IMG/VR virus record: IMGVR_UViG_3300037847_005281
Location: 5,080-37,757 of that record
DNA from: a virus
Length of the DNA stretch: 32,678 bases
Reading direction: 5' to 3' (one strand)
Shown: positions 27,293 to 32,678 of the stretch, piece after piece
How positions within the stretch are numbered: the stretch's first letter is position 1
Layout: every line of letters begins with the position of its first letter
Notes under the pieces: generated by a model
Databases searched by the model: none
Told to the model about the DNA's origin: nothing
Seen by the model: the letters and a program-made list of their open reading frames with translations, nothing else
Translations under genes and position numbers: made by a program

Positions 27293-27433
27293 TTATTTTC
27301 CTTGTCCTACGTATTTTTTCCAAGTTCTACGTTTATGTTTGTTTTTAGGTCTACTTCTATTAGAATGTCCTATTGATGTTCGTTTTTTAGGTCCTCTTTC
27401 GAACGCCACTGTGTTCGGTGAATATCTCGCCAT
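27293..27433 (-). CDS. small very basic protein, 46 aa
   Basis: The minus strand has an ATG at 27433 with AAAGGA 5-6 bases upstream. It encodes 46 residues, about a third Lys/Arg (MARYSPNTVAFERGPKKRTS, ending WKKYVGQGK). The stop lies 2 bases before the next start. Similar tiny basic proteins occur in marine T4-like phages. Binding of nucleic acid is likely from charge. Confidence 0.7.
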   Translation of the reverse strand: MARYSPNTVAFERGPKKRTSIGHSNRSRPKNKHKRRTWKKYVGQGK

Positions 27434-27441
27434 AAATTCCT

Positions 27442-27693
27442 TTACATTGTTCTACCTTGTCTACGAGGGTCTCCCCAAACTTCACGGGCATTCTTTCGTA
27501 TAAAAGGTTTATTTGTTTCTTTATCGTTTGGATTAGGAATAGTAAGAACAACATTACGACCTTCCTTCCAAGCAATTCTCTGGTTCATTAATCTATTAAA
27601 TGCATAACCAGGATCCTGTTTAGTGGAACTTTTCATCGGGCTTCCAACTATACCCTTTGATACATATTTTTCTCTAGACTTCTTCTTTCCCAT
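27442..27693 (-). CDS. hypothetical basic protein, 83 aa
   Basis: A Lys/Arg-rich soluble protein (MGKKKSREKYVSKGIVGSPM, ending RREV/WGDPRRQGRTM-like residues). Its start overlaps the stop of the preceding gene at 27693. It is followed 8 bases later by the 46-aa basic protein. No family recognised; basic charge suggests nucleic acid or virion association. Confidence 0.6.
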   Translation of the reverse strand: MGKKKSREKYVSKGIVGSPMKSSTKQDPGYAFNRLMNQRIAWKEGRNVVLTIPNPNDKETNKPFIRKNAREVWGDPRRQGRTM

Positions 27694-27890
27694 TATTCGC
27701 TTCCCATCATTTCAACTAGTGGGGGACCAAAACTTGCCGCGGCCCAACCTAATGCACATATTGTTATTACGCCATACACTAGCCATTTAATTTTAAAATC
27801 ATCTACTATCATTTTTAATGCTACTAATTCATTACCTAAAATTCGTACTGCTACTTCTAATCTGCCTTTGTTGTCTTTATCTTCTGCCAT
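27693..27890 (-). CDS. small single-pass membrane protein, 65 aa
   Basis: A charged N-terminal 33 residues precede one hydrophobic segment (WLVYGVITICALGWAAASFG), and the C-terminus is short and acidic. Start overlaps the upstream zinc-ribbon gene. The layout (soluble head, one helix) would also fit a spanin- or antiholin-like protein, but no family is recognised. Confidence 0.6.
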   Translation of the reverse strand: MAEDKDNKGRLEVAVRILGNELVALKMIVDDFKIKWLVYGVITICALGWAAASFGPPLVEMMGSE

Positions 27891-28087
27891 TTTTCTTCTC
27901 TTTCTTTAATACAGTTATCGCATCTACAATGGTCGCATATTTTAATCTCTCTATACTCTCCACCATCTACTGCGTAGTCTTTTACAGTTGCATATTTAGG
28001 TCCACCACAATGTGAAGTATGACCGCAATTTTGACAACAAGTCTGTGTAGTTCTAGTACTAACTGACTCTATTATCAAATCTGCCAT
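27857..28087 (-). CDS. small zinc-ribbon-like protein, 76 aa
   Basis: Two cysteine clusters, TCCQNCGHTSHCGG at about residues 16-29 and CDHCRCDNC at about 50-58, resemble a treble-clef or zinc-ribbon metal site. The remainder is charged. It overlaps both neighbours (start shares the stop base of the upstream gene at 28087). A nucleic acid or regulatory role is conceivable. No precise family. Confidence 0.62.
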   Translation of the reverse strand: MADLIIESVSTRTTQTCCQNCGHTSHCGGPKYATVKDYAVDGGEYREIKICDHCRCDNCIKEREEKWQKIKTTKAD

Positions 28088-28284
28088 TATTTACTTCCTA
28101 TGTAACCTGCTATTATTCCTATAAGTCCTGTCAATGACATTTTCATAAGTGTAATAACACTTTCGTCCACTGGACGATTTTCTTGTAATGCAACGTAATA
28201 GTCACCAATAATTACTACACCCAATAGTACTAATACACCAGCGACTAAAATACAAATTATTAAATCTTTTAAATTCTTTATCAT
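28087..28284 (-). CDS. small two-helix membrane protein, holin candidate
   Basis: The 65-aa protein has two hydrophobic segments (about 8-27 and 46-63) joined by a short acidic loop and ends in GYIGSK. Size and topology fit class II holins, and an endolysin lies about 1.2 kb away on the other strand, but many phage membrane proteins look alike. Function is therefore tentative. Confidence 0.58.
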   Translation of the reverse strand: MIKNLKDLIICILVAGVLVLLGVVIIGDYYVALQENRPVDESVITLMKMSLTGLIGIIAGYIGSK

Positions 28285-28293
28285 AGTTATCTC

Positions 28294-28710
28294 CTAAGCA
28301 AAATCTACGTGAGTTATCTCAGGGTGTTTTGTCTTCCAACCTCGAGCCTCTTTATTCAAAGCAAATACTTGTCTATTCATCCAACCTTCTGGTTTACCAC
28401 CTGAAATCATATTTCCATCTCTTTGAGATGGTATTTCTTGGCTTTGTTTACCTATGTTGCTTTTTAACCAAGCAGTTGATATGTTAATAAACTTATCTAT
28501 TTCAATCGGACTAGATTCTTCAAAATCAGGATTAAAACCTAATGCATCTAAGATTTCTCTTGCACTTGCATTTGAATAATAACCTGTTTCTTCATTATCT
28601 AAATCATCAGGAAATGTCCAGTAAATTTGTTTTTTACCGTCCTCTTCTCTTTCCTTTTTATAGTAACCCATAAAGTTAGCACCTTCTTTAATAATATCTT
28701 TTACTAACAT
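28294..28710 (-). CDS. hypothetical protein, 138 aa
   Basis: A soluble protein with an N-terminal MLVKDIIKEGANFMGYYKK and a C-terminal Trp-rich segment (KPEGWMNRQVFALNKEARGW). Member of the late minus-strand series, 10 bases after the 179-aa gene. The opening resembles the lead peptides of neighbouring virion-type genes, but no family is recognised. Confidence 0.62.
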   Translation of the reverse strand: MLVKDIIKEGANFMGYYKKEREEDGKKQIYWTFPDDLDNEETGYYSNASAREILDALGFNPDFEESSPIEIDKFINISTAWLKSNIGKQSQEIPSQRDGNMISGGKPEGWMNRQVFALNKEARGWKTKHPEITHVDFA

Positions 28711-28720
28711 TGCTCAGTTC

Positions 28721-29260
28721 CTATTTCTTTGGGTGATTGTTTACGTTCTTTGCTTTACCACGTCTATCTTTGTTAGGATCATTTTTTCTTTTTCTTTTAA
28801 CTGCATTTGCGATTGCTTTCTTACCACCACTTGCTCTAAGTGAGGCCGCTCTTGCTTTTGATAGACATTTTGGTTTACCTTCACCTGGTTTACTGTCACC
28901 ACATTTACCAATACGTTCGCCTTTTGTATTGTAACGGTCCCAACCGCCACCGCCTGCTCCACCTTTTTTACCTTTGCCAAACCAAGCACGTAAATCTTCA
29001 TCTAAGATACTTTCTTTTTTGATTGTTACATCAGTACCGTGTTGTTTACGTAGTTTGTGCCAAGCAGACCTAGCCTCGTCTTCTGTTTTGTGTCTGGATA
29101 CTTCTTTGCCTTTTAGACTTATGATATAATCTTCATCTAAGACACTTTCTTTTTTGACACAGTTTGGAACACGTTTACCAAACATAGTTTTCATACCTTT
29201 TTTCTCGTACCCTTTCCAGCACTTTTCAAAAAGTTTATTATCTATATCTGTAATTTTCAT
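28721..29260 (-). CDS. phage protein with basic Cys/Gly C-terminal module (DUF5872-like)
   Basis: The 179-aa protein begins MKITDIDNKLFEKCWKGYEK and KGMKTMFGKRVPNCVKKE. It has two copies of a KKES-[VI]-LDED linker around a small domain (SLKGKEVSRHKTEDEARSAW), then a Gly-rich hinge (GGAGGGGWDRY) and a Lys/Arg-rich C-terminus with CGDSKPGEGKPKCLSKARA. The C-terminal pattern resembles DUF5872 as I remember it. The KES-LDED repeats could be cleavage or linker sites. Late, virion-associated role inferred from position and composition. Confidence 0.68.
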   Translation of the reverse strand: MKITDIDNKLFEKCWKGYEKKGMKTMFGKRVPNCVKKESVLDEDYIISLKGKEVSRHKTEDEARSAWHKLRKQHGTDVTIKKESILDEDLRAWFGKGKKGGAGGGGWDRYNTKGERIGKCGDSKPGEGKPKCLSKARAASLRASGGKKAIANAVKRKRKNDPNKDRRGKAKNVNNHPKK

Positions 29261-29261
29261 T

Positions 29262-30116
29262 TTACTTCTTCTTTGAATTGCCCCAATTTGCGGCGCCTAC
29301 TTTACGACACTTAACTAAGGCACCAGATGCATATGCACTAGGCCATACTTTGTATCTTGATTTAACTTTGTGATAACAAGCATCTTTTTCACCAGCGGCT
29401 TCATCAAATTGTTCTTCTGTTAATGCTACTGGTCTTTCGACACCTTCCATTTGATAGTATTCTTTATCTGATTGAATTTCTGGTGCAATTTTAACTACAC
29501 TATCTGCAACTTCTTTTGCTCTTTCTATTTCAGAATCATCACCATCAATGTATAAAATACCTTTGTTAAAGAAACCTTCTATACCTTCATCTTGTAATGC
29601 AGATATAATTGTTGTTTCATAACCTTCATCTATTTGTTCTTCTTCTGTTTTCATATCGGAATAATCATTGTCAAGACTTTTGAATTCTTCATAAGACATA
29701 TACATATCGGTGTCAGGGTCGTAGTATTTGCCTTCTTTTGGATCGTAGTAAACTACTTTACCACTTAGAGTTGAGAAAGGACCTTCTAATCCATCACGTG
29801 ATTGATATTTTTCTTTATCAATCTTAGGTAGAACTTTGTATCCTTCTTGTACTTTTTCACCGTCCATATAATCTGCGACAGTTTGTAAATATTCTTCTGA
29901 TAATGTAAGTTTTGATGCAACCCAACCTTCAAGACCTTCTGTTTCGCTTGTATCTTTTAGATGTTTTGCTATTCTTACTGCACTCTTAACACTTGATAAT
30001 AATTGGGATTTCGCCATACTAACCTCGTGGTCTGTATGATTTACGTCCTCGTGGTCATTTTCGTTGGTCTGCATAGCATTTTCAACGATTTTTTTCCAAT
30101 TTCTTAAATCTGACAT
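29262..30116 (-). CDS. modular phage protein, probably virion-associated, 284 aa
   Basis: It starts MSDLRNWKKIVENAM, like the 126-aa protein at 26911, then has a helical domain (about 30-95), a segment with Tyr/Asp repeats (KVVYYDPKEGKYYDPDTDMY), an acidic region with an E-E-Q-I-DEGYETT linker, and a basic C-terminus with ACYHKVKSRYKVWPSAYASG and CRKVG. The linkers resemble those of other genes in this series. The first gene behind a minus-strand late box at 30170, so probably expressed late as part of the virion or its assembly (inference). Confidence 0.68.
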   Translation of the reverse strand: MSDLRNWKKIVENAMQTNENDHEDVNHTDHEVSMAKSQLLSSVKSAVRIAKHLKDTSETEGLEGWVASKLTLSEEYLQTVADYMDGEKVQEGYKVLPKIDKEKYQSRDGLEGPFSTLSGKVVYYDPKEGKYYDPDTDMYMSYEEFKSLDNDYSDMKTEEEQIDEGYETTIISALQDEGIEGFFNKGILYIDGDDSEIERAKEVADSVVKIAPEIQSDKEYYQMEGVERPVALTEEQFDEAAGEKDACYHKVKSRYKVWPSAYASGALVKCRKVGAANWGNSKKK

Positions 30117-30139
30117 AATATAATTCCTTTAAAAAAACA

Positions 30140-30168
30140 TTGACTTTATTCTATGTTTATAATATAAT
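30140..30168 (+). promoter_or_regulatory. sigma70 promoter for the uvsE unit
   Basis: TTGACT at 30140-30145 and TATAAT at 30163-30168 with a 17-bp spacer, reading + toward the gene at 30197. Confidence 0.85.
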
Positions 30169-30169
30169 G

Positions 30170-30177
30170 TATTTATC
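30170..30177 (-). promoter_or_regulatory. T4-like late promoter box, minus strand
   Basis: GATAAATA on the minus strand, 54 bases before the 284-aa gene, abutting the + strand sigma70 -10. Early and late units diverge from this single gap. Confidence 0.65.
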
Positions 30178-30196
30178 ATTATAAGGAGTAAATCTG

Positions 30197-30475
30197 ATGC
30201 AAGAACCAACACACGAATTTAAGTTTAAATTTAGTACACGTGAGCAATTTTACGGAATAGTTAGATTACTTAATAACGAGTGTGGAAAAGGCAACTGGAC
30301 TATCAAGGGCAAAGTGCTTAAAGGTCTTAAACGTATTGAAGAAATGAATGGTATGTATTCTGGTATGTCAACTTATGTTCCTTATGTTGAGAAAACAGTA
30401 GTAGTTCCAAAAAAGCAAGACCACGTAGAATCAATGTTGCTTTTTATATATAAAGATGATAGAATTAAACAATGA
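30197..30475 (+). CDS. hypothetical protein, 92 aa
   Basis: A basic soluble protein (EFKFKFSTREQFYGIVRLLN, then GNWTIKGKVLKGLKRIEEMN). It has a good ribosome site (AAGGAG) and stands between an early promoter and uvsE, which it overlaps by 4 bases (ATGA). Probably early. No family recognised. Confidence 0.68.
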   Translation: MQEPTHEFKFKFSTREQFYGIVRLLNNECGKGNWTIKGKVLKGLKRIEEMNGMYSGMSTYVPYVEKTVVVPKKQDHVESMLLFIYKDDRIKQ

Positions 30476-31485
30476 CAGGAAGAGTAGGATTTGCGTGTAA
30501 ATATTTACACGATGACCAAAACTTAAAACCGAAAGTTCTCAAAGAGATTCAACAGCCTCTTAACTTTCGAGGTACCACAATCAAATGGTTACGTGAGAAC
30601 AATGACAATGCACAAGAAAAAGTTTACGAACTTATTGAGCATAATCTAAACGCAACAGAAAATCTAGTTGATTACGTTTCAAGTTTACCTATGAACCAAC
30701 GTATGTTACGTCTTGGTAGCGATATGTTACCTGCATACACAGAACCTAACTTTGGTCACTTATCAAAGACAAATTACATTACGTCAAAAGTTGCAGATAA
30801 ACTAAATACTATTGGGATTAAAGCAAGGAACAATCAGGTTCGTTTGTCAATGCATCCTGGTCAATTTTGTGTTCTAGCATCTGATAGAGAAGAAGTTGTT
30901 AAGAAAAGCATAGAGGAGTTTGAATACCATGTTGATATCGCAAGGTGGATGGGTTACGGCAAGTCGTTTCAAGACTTCAAAATCAATGTACACATCTCAG
31001 GCAGACAAGGTCCAGAAGGCATCAAAAACGTCCTCGGAAAACTCTCGCCGGAAGCAAGAAACACAATCACAATCGAAAACGAAGAAAATGCGTGGGGTCT
31101 CGATTCTTGCCTAGAACTAGAGAAACACGTTCCACTTGTTTTGGATATTCATCACCATTGGTGTAATAGTAACGGTGAATACATTTCTGCGAATGATGAC
31201 CGTGTTAAGCGGGTTATTGATAGTTGGCGTGGGGTGCGGCCCACGTGTCACTATTCCGTCTCAAGGGAAGAACATTTACCAGAACATAGAACAGATATCA
31301 AACCAGACTTCACAAGTTTGTGTGAGCAAGGCCTTAACAAACAAAAACTCAGAGCCCATAGTGACTATATGTGGAACACAGCCGTCAACGAATGGGCAGG
31401 AACCTTCCGTGAAAATTTCGATATTATGGTAGAGGCTAAAATGAAAAATTTGGCTAGTATACCTTTTGAGGAGGAAACAAGATAA
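30472..31485 (+). CDS. uvsE: UV damage endonuclease UvsE
   Basis: UvsE nicks DNA 5' of UV photoproducts to start excision repair. The 337-aa TIM-barrel protein shows the family features: RVGFACKYLH at the N-terminus, MLRLGSDMLPAYT, VRLSMHPGQFCVL, TIENEENAWGLDSC and VLDIHHHWC with metal-binding Glu and His residues. Length is typical. UvsE occurs in several marine T4-like phages of sunlit water. It is in a sigma70-driven, probably early, unit. Confidence 0.94.
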   Translation: MTGRVGFACKYLHDDQNLKPKVLKEIQQPLNFRGTTIKWLRENNDNAQEKVYELIEHNLNATENLVDYVSSLPMNQRMLRLGSDMLPAYTEPNFGHLSKTNYITSKVADKLNTIGIKARNNQVRLSMHPGQFCVLASDREEVVKKSIEEFEYHVDIARWMGYGKSFQDFKINVHISGRQGPEGIKNVLGKLSPEARNTITIENEENAWGLDSCLELEKHVPLVLDIHHHWCNSNGEYISANDDRVKRVIDSWRGVRPTCHYSVSREEHLPEHRTDIKPDFTSLCEQGLNKQKLRAHSDYMWNTAVNEWAGTFRENFDIMVEAKMKNLASIPFEEETR

Positions 31486-31733
31486 TGTATTATATGGTAG
31501 TAATTGTAATGGCAATGATTCATATGAATGGCACAGAAAGACAAAAAGATTTATTTGTTTATTACGAACCTTACTTTTATTCAACAGAAGAATGTAAAAA
31601 ATATATAAATAACAATTTGGGAAAATATCATTACGATATGGCGAAAGTATTTCCAGAGGATCAAATTGAAAAAATATACTGCATACCTAACACAAAGGTA
31701 TCACAAATAATGAAGGATCATCCAAATGGCTGA
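31485..31733 (+). CDS. hypothetical protein, 82 aa
   Basis: Hydrophobic N-terminus (MYYMVVIVMAMIHM), possibly a short signal or anchor, then a charged domain with two cysteines (EECKKYINNN, KIYCIPNTK). Starts at a TAATG junction with uvsE and overlaps the next gene by 8 bases. No family recognised. Confidence 0.6.
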   Translation: MYYMVVIVMAMIHMNGTERQKDLFVYYEPYFYSTEECKKYINNNLGKYHYDMAKVFPEDQIEKIYCIPNTKVSQIMKDHPNG

Positions 31734-31911
31734 TTATCCTGAGACAGTTATATACACCGAAAAAGATAGAGTTTGGTGTATGGGTGAAGACTTAGACCAC
31801 CCTAAAGTATATTATAGTTTGCCCGAGGAAGGCTTTACAAGGTGTAATTATTGTGATATAATATATACCAGAGATAAAAAATTTGCAAAAGAGAAAGGAC
31901 TAAAACTATGA
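31726..31911 (+). CDS. zf-CHCC-like zinc-finger protein, 61 aa
   Basis: The pattern VWCMGEDLDHPKVYYSLPEE followed by GFTRCNYCDIIY has the spacing C-x6-H-x14-C-x2-C of the zf-CHCC domain known from the NDUFS6 subunit of respiratory complex I and bacterial stand-alone zinc-finger proteins. All four metal ligands are present. Overlaps the genes on both sides. Phage role unknown. Confidence 0.72.
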   Translation: MADYPETVIYTEKDRVWCMGEDLDHPKVYYSLPEEGFTRCNYCDIIYTRDKKFAKEKGLKL

Positions 31912-32291
31912 GAGAATGGGTATATGATTGTTGGAATCATATAATGGATGCAGAAGTTAATCCATTAAGACATATTCCAGACTTACAAGTACGACATATG
32001 ATAATGCAGATTCTAGCATTTATGTGGTCAAGTGTATTTGCTATTGCTATAGCAGATAGTATTATGGCATTTGGTATTAGCGCCATAGTTCATATGCTTT
32101 TAGTTGCCGCAGTTGTTATTACTGTTGGTACGTTTAAAGTTGCTGAATACAAACCGAATGCTTTTCAATGGAGAAAAGACGGATATCACTCACACGGTCG
32201 AGGTAGAATGTATACAATCTACAGAGATAAAAAAGGTGATGCATATAAAGTGCCATTAGATCCTCAAGATCCAGGCGGTGAACACGAATAA
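31908..32291 (+). CDS. membrane protein, 127 aa
   Basis: Two hydrophobic segments (about 34-53 and 56-76) lie between a soluble N-terminus (MREWVYDCWNHIMDAEVNPL) and a basic, His/Gly-rich C-terminus (KDGYHSHGRGRMYTIYRDKK). Starts at an ATGA overlap. No family recognised. Confidence 0.62.
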   Translation: MREWVYDCWNHIMDAEVNPLRHIPDLQVRHMIMQILAFMWSSVFAIAIADSIMAFGISAIVHMLLVAAVVITVGTFKVAEYKPNAFQWRKDGYHSHGRGRMYTIYRDKKGDAYKVPLDPQDPGGEHE

Positions 32292-32292
32292 G

Positions 32293-32490
32293 ATGAAATA
32301 TATCGATTGGGTGCGAAGGAGAATCAATAATTTATTAGATGATAAAATTATAGATTTTCCTGAAACGCCTGAAATGGTAGAAAGAAAAGTTGTTACAGAG
32401 CAACGAAGACAAAAAAGAAAAACTAAACACGTTGCTAAAAGAAAAGGCAGAATAGATTACAGAACAAATAAACCAGGTAAAAGAAAATGA
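32293..32490 (+). CDS. small very basic protein, 65 aa
   Basis: ATG at 32293 is preferred to GTG 32278, as it follows directly on the previous stop. The C-terminal half is mostly Lys and Arg (EQRRQKRKTKHVAKRKGRID). Probably nucleic acid-binding by charge. No family recognised. Confidence 0.55.
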   Translation: MKYIDWVRRRINNLLDDKIIDFPETPEMVERKVVTEQRRQKRKTKHVAKRKGRIDYRTNKPGKRK

Positions 32491-32657
32491 GAGAATTACT
32501 TAAAATATGGCAATATGCATTAGGGTCATATTCAGATGATAAGACAAAACCATACGATAAACAAATGTTGATTGTTAGAACATTTTGGGTATTATTGCAT
32601 ATTGCAACGTGTCTTATGATTATATTAGGTAATGGACATATAATGGGATGGTGGTAA
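32487..32657 (+). CDS. small membrane protein, 56 aa
   Basis: The ATG at 32487 overlaps the previous stop (ATGA). The first 27 residues are polar, followed by one hydrophobic segment (LIVRTFWVLLHIATCLMIIL) and a Trp-Trp end. No family recognised. Confidence 0.58.
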   Translation: MRELLKIWQYALGSYSDDKTKPYDKQMLIVRTFWVLLHIATCLMIILGNGHIMGWW

Positions 32658-32658
32658 A

Positions 32659-32678
32659 ATGAAATGTACAATTTTAAA
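32659..32678 (+). CDS. start of a gene cut by the window edge
   Basis: An ATG lies 1 base after the preceding stop and leaves an open frame (MKCTIL) to the end of the window. Too short to judge; given only because the packing pattern predicts a gene here. Confidence 0.3.

Noticed and set aside
1-32678. CRISPR array, insertion sequence or integrase with attachment sites
   Set aside because: No direct repeats with regular spacers, transposase, integrase or flanking duplications were seen.

Overview
The window looks like an accessory and host-takeover region of a large T4-like marine phage infecting an alphaproteobacterium, most likely of the SAR11/Pelagibacter type. The evidence is: strong A+T richness; short, tightly overlapping genes; T4-style late promoter boxes (TATAAATA, GATAAATA or CATAAATA) in front of many transcription units, beside consensus sigma70 promoters; phage-typical genes (UV endonuclease UvsE, M15 endolysin, peptide deformylase, bS21); and an alphaproteobacterial two-piece tmRNA. 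The T4-like assignment is inferred from promoters and gene content, because no capsid, tail or replication gene lies here. The host assignment is also inference.

Layout on the + strand. 1-2.2 kb: small membrane proteins, SufE, peptide deformylase and an SGNH-like protein. 2.3-4.0 kb: small unknown genes and an exported protein behind a perfect sigma70 promoter. 4.0-4.3 kb: permuted tmRNA. 4.3-6.7 kb: ferredoxin, unknown HPG-motif protein, 2OG-Fe(II) oxygenase, FkbM methyltransferase. 6.7-7.0 kb: an unassigned structured RNA of about 215 nt with its own sigma70 promoter. 7.1-8.0 kb (minus): an AsnRS/AspRS-like catalytic core followed 13 nt later by a class II tRNA with a GUU anticodon. 8.2-10.9 kb: PiT-like permease, a second HPG-motif protein and a desaturase. 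11-15.2 kb: an exported glycine-zipper protein, a membrane protein with a peptidoglycan-binding segment, then clpX-infC-rpsU. 15.9-17.8 kb: glutamine-II-type riboswitch with a 32-aa peptide, Hsp20, ClpS and an EEP-like protein. 17.9-22 kb: oxygenase-TctA-oxygenase-TctC cassette. 22-26.9 kb: MTA/SAH nucleosidase, HIT-like protein, radical SAM protein, class 3 lipase, SNase-type nuclease, endolysin. 26.9-30.1 kb (minus): small, probably late or virion-associated proteins. 30.2 kb to the end: uvsE and small genes, with an early promoter on +.

Taken together, one genome carries parts for nearly every stage of making and policing protein: start-site selection (IF-3, bS21), N-terminal processing (PDF), decoding (tRNA with a synthetase-like core), ribosome rescue (tmRNA), substrate delivery to proteolysis (ClpX, ClpS) and folding (Hsp20). 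No ClpP is seen, so the phage ClpX would have to use host ClpP. A second theme is nitrogen and carbon status: a glutamine-sensing leader, an Asn-related enzyme and tRNA, three 2-oxoglutarate-type oxygenases and a tricarboxylate-type transporter.

Regulation is visible. Sigma70 promoters (probably early) precede exported proteins, the tmRNA, the orphan RNA, hsp20 and uvsE. Late boxes precede most other units. At 11.5 kb a late box sits inside the loop of a hairpin whose right arm hides the next gene's ribosome binding site, an arrangement like that of T4 gene e.
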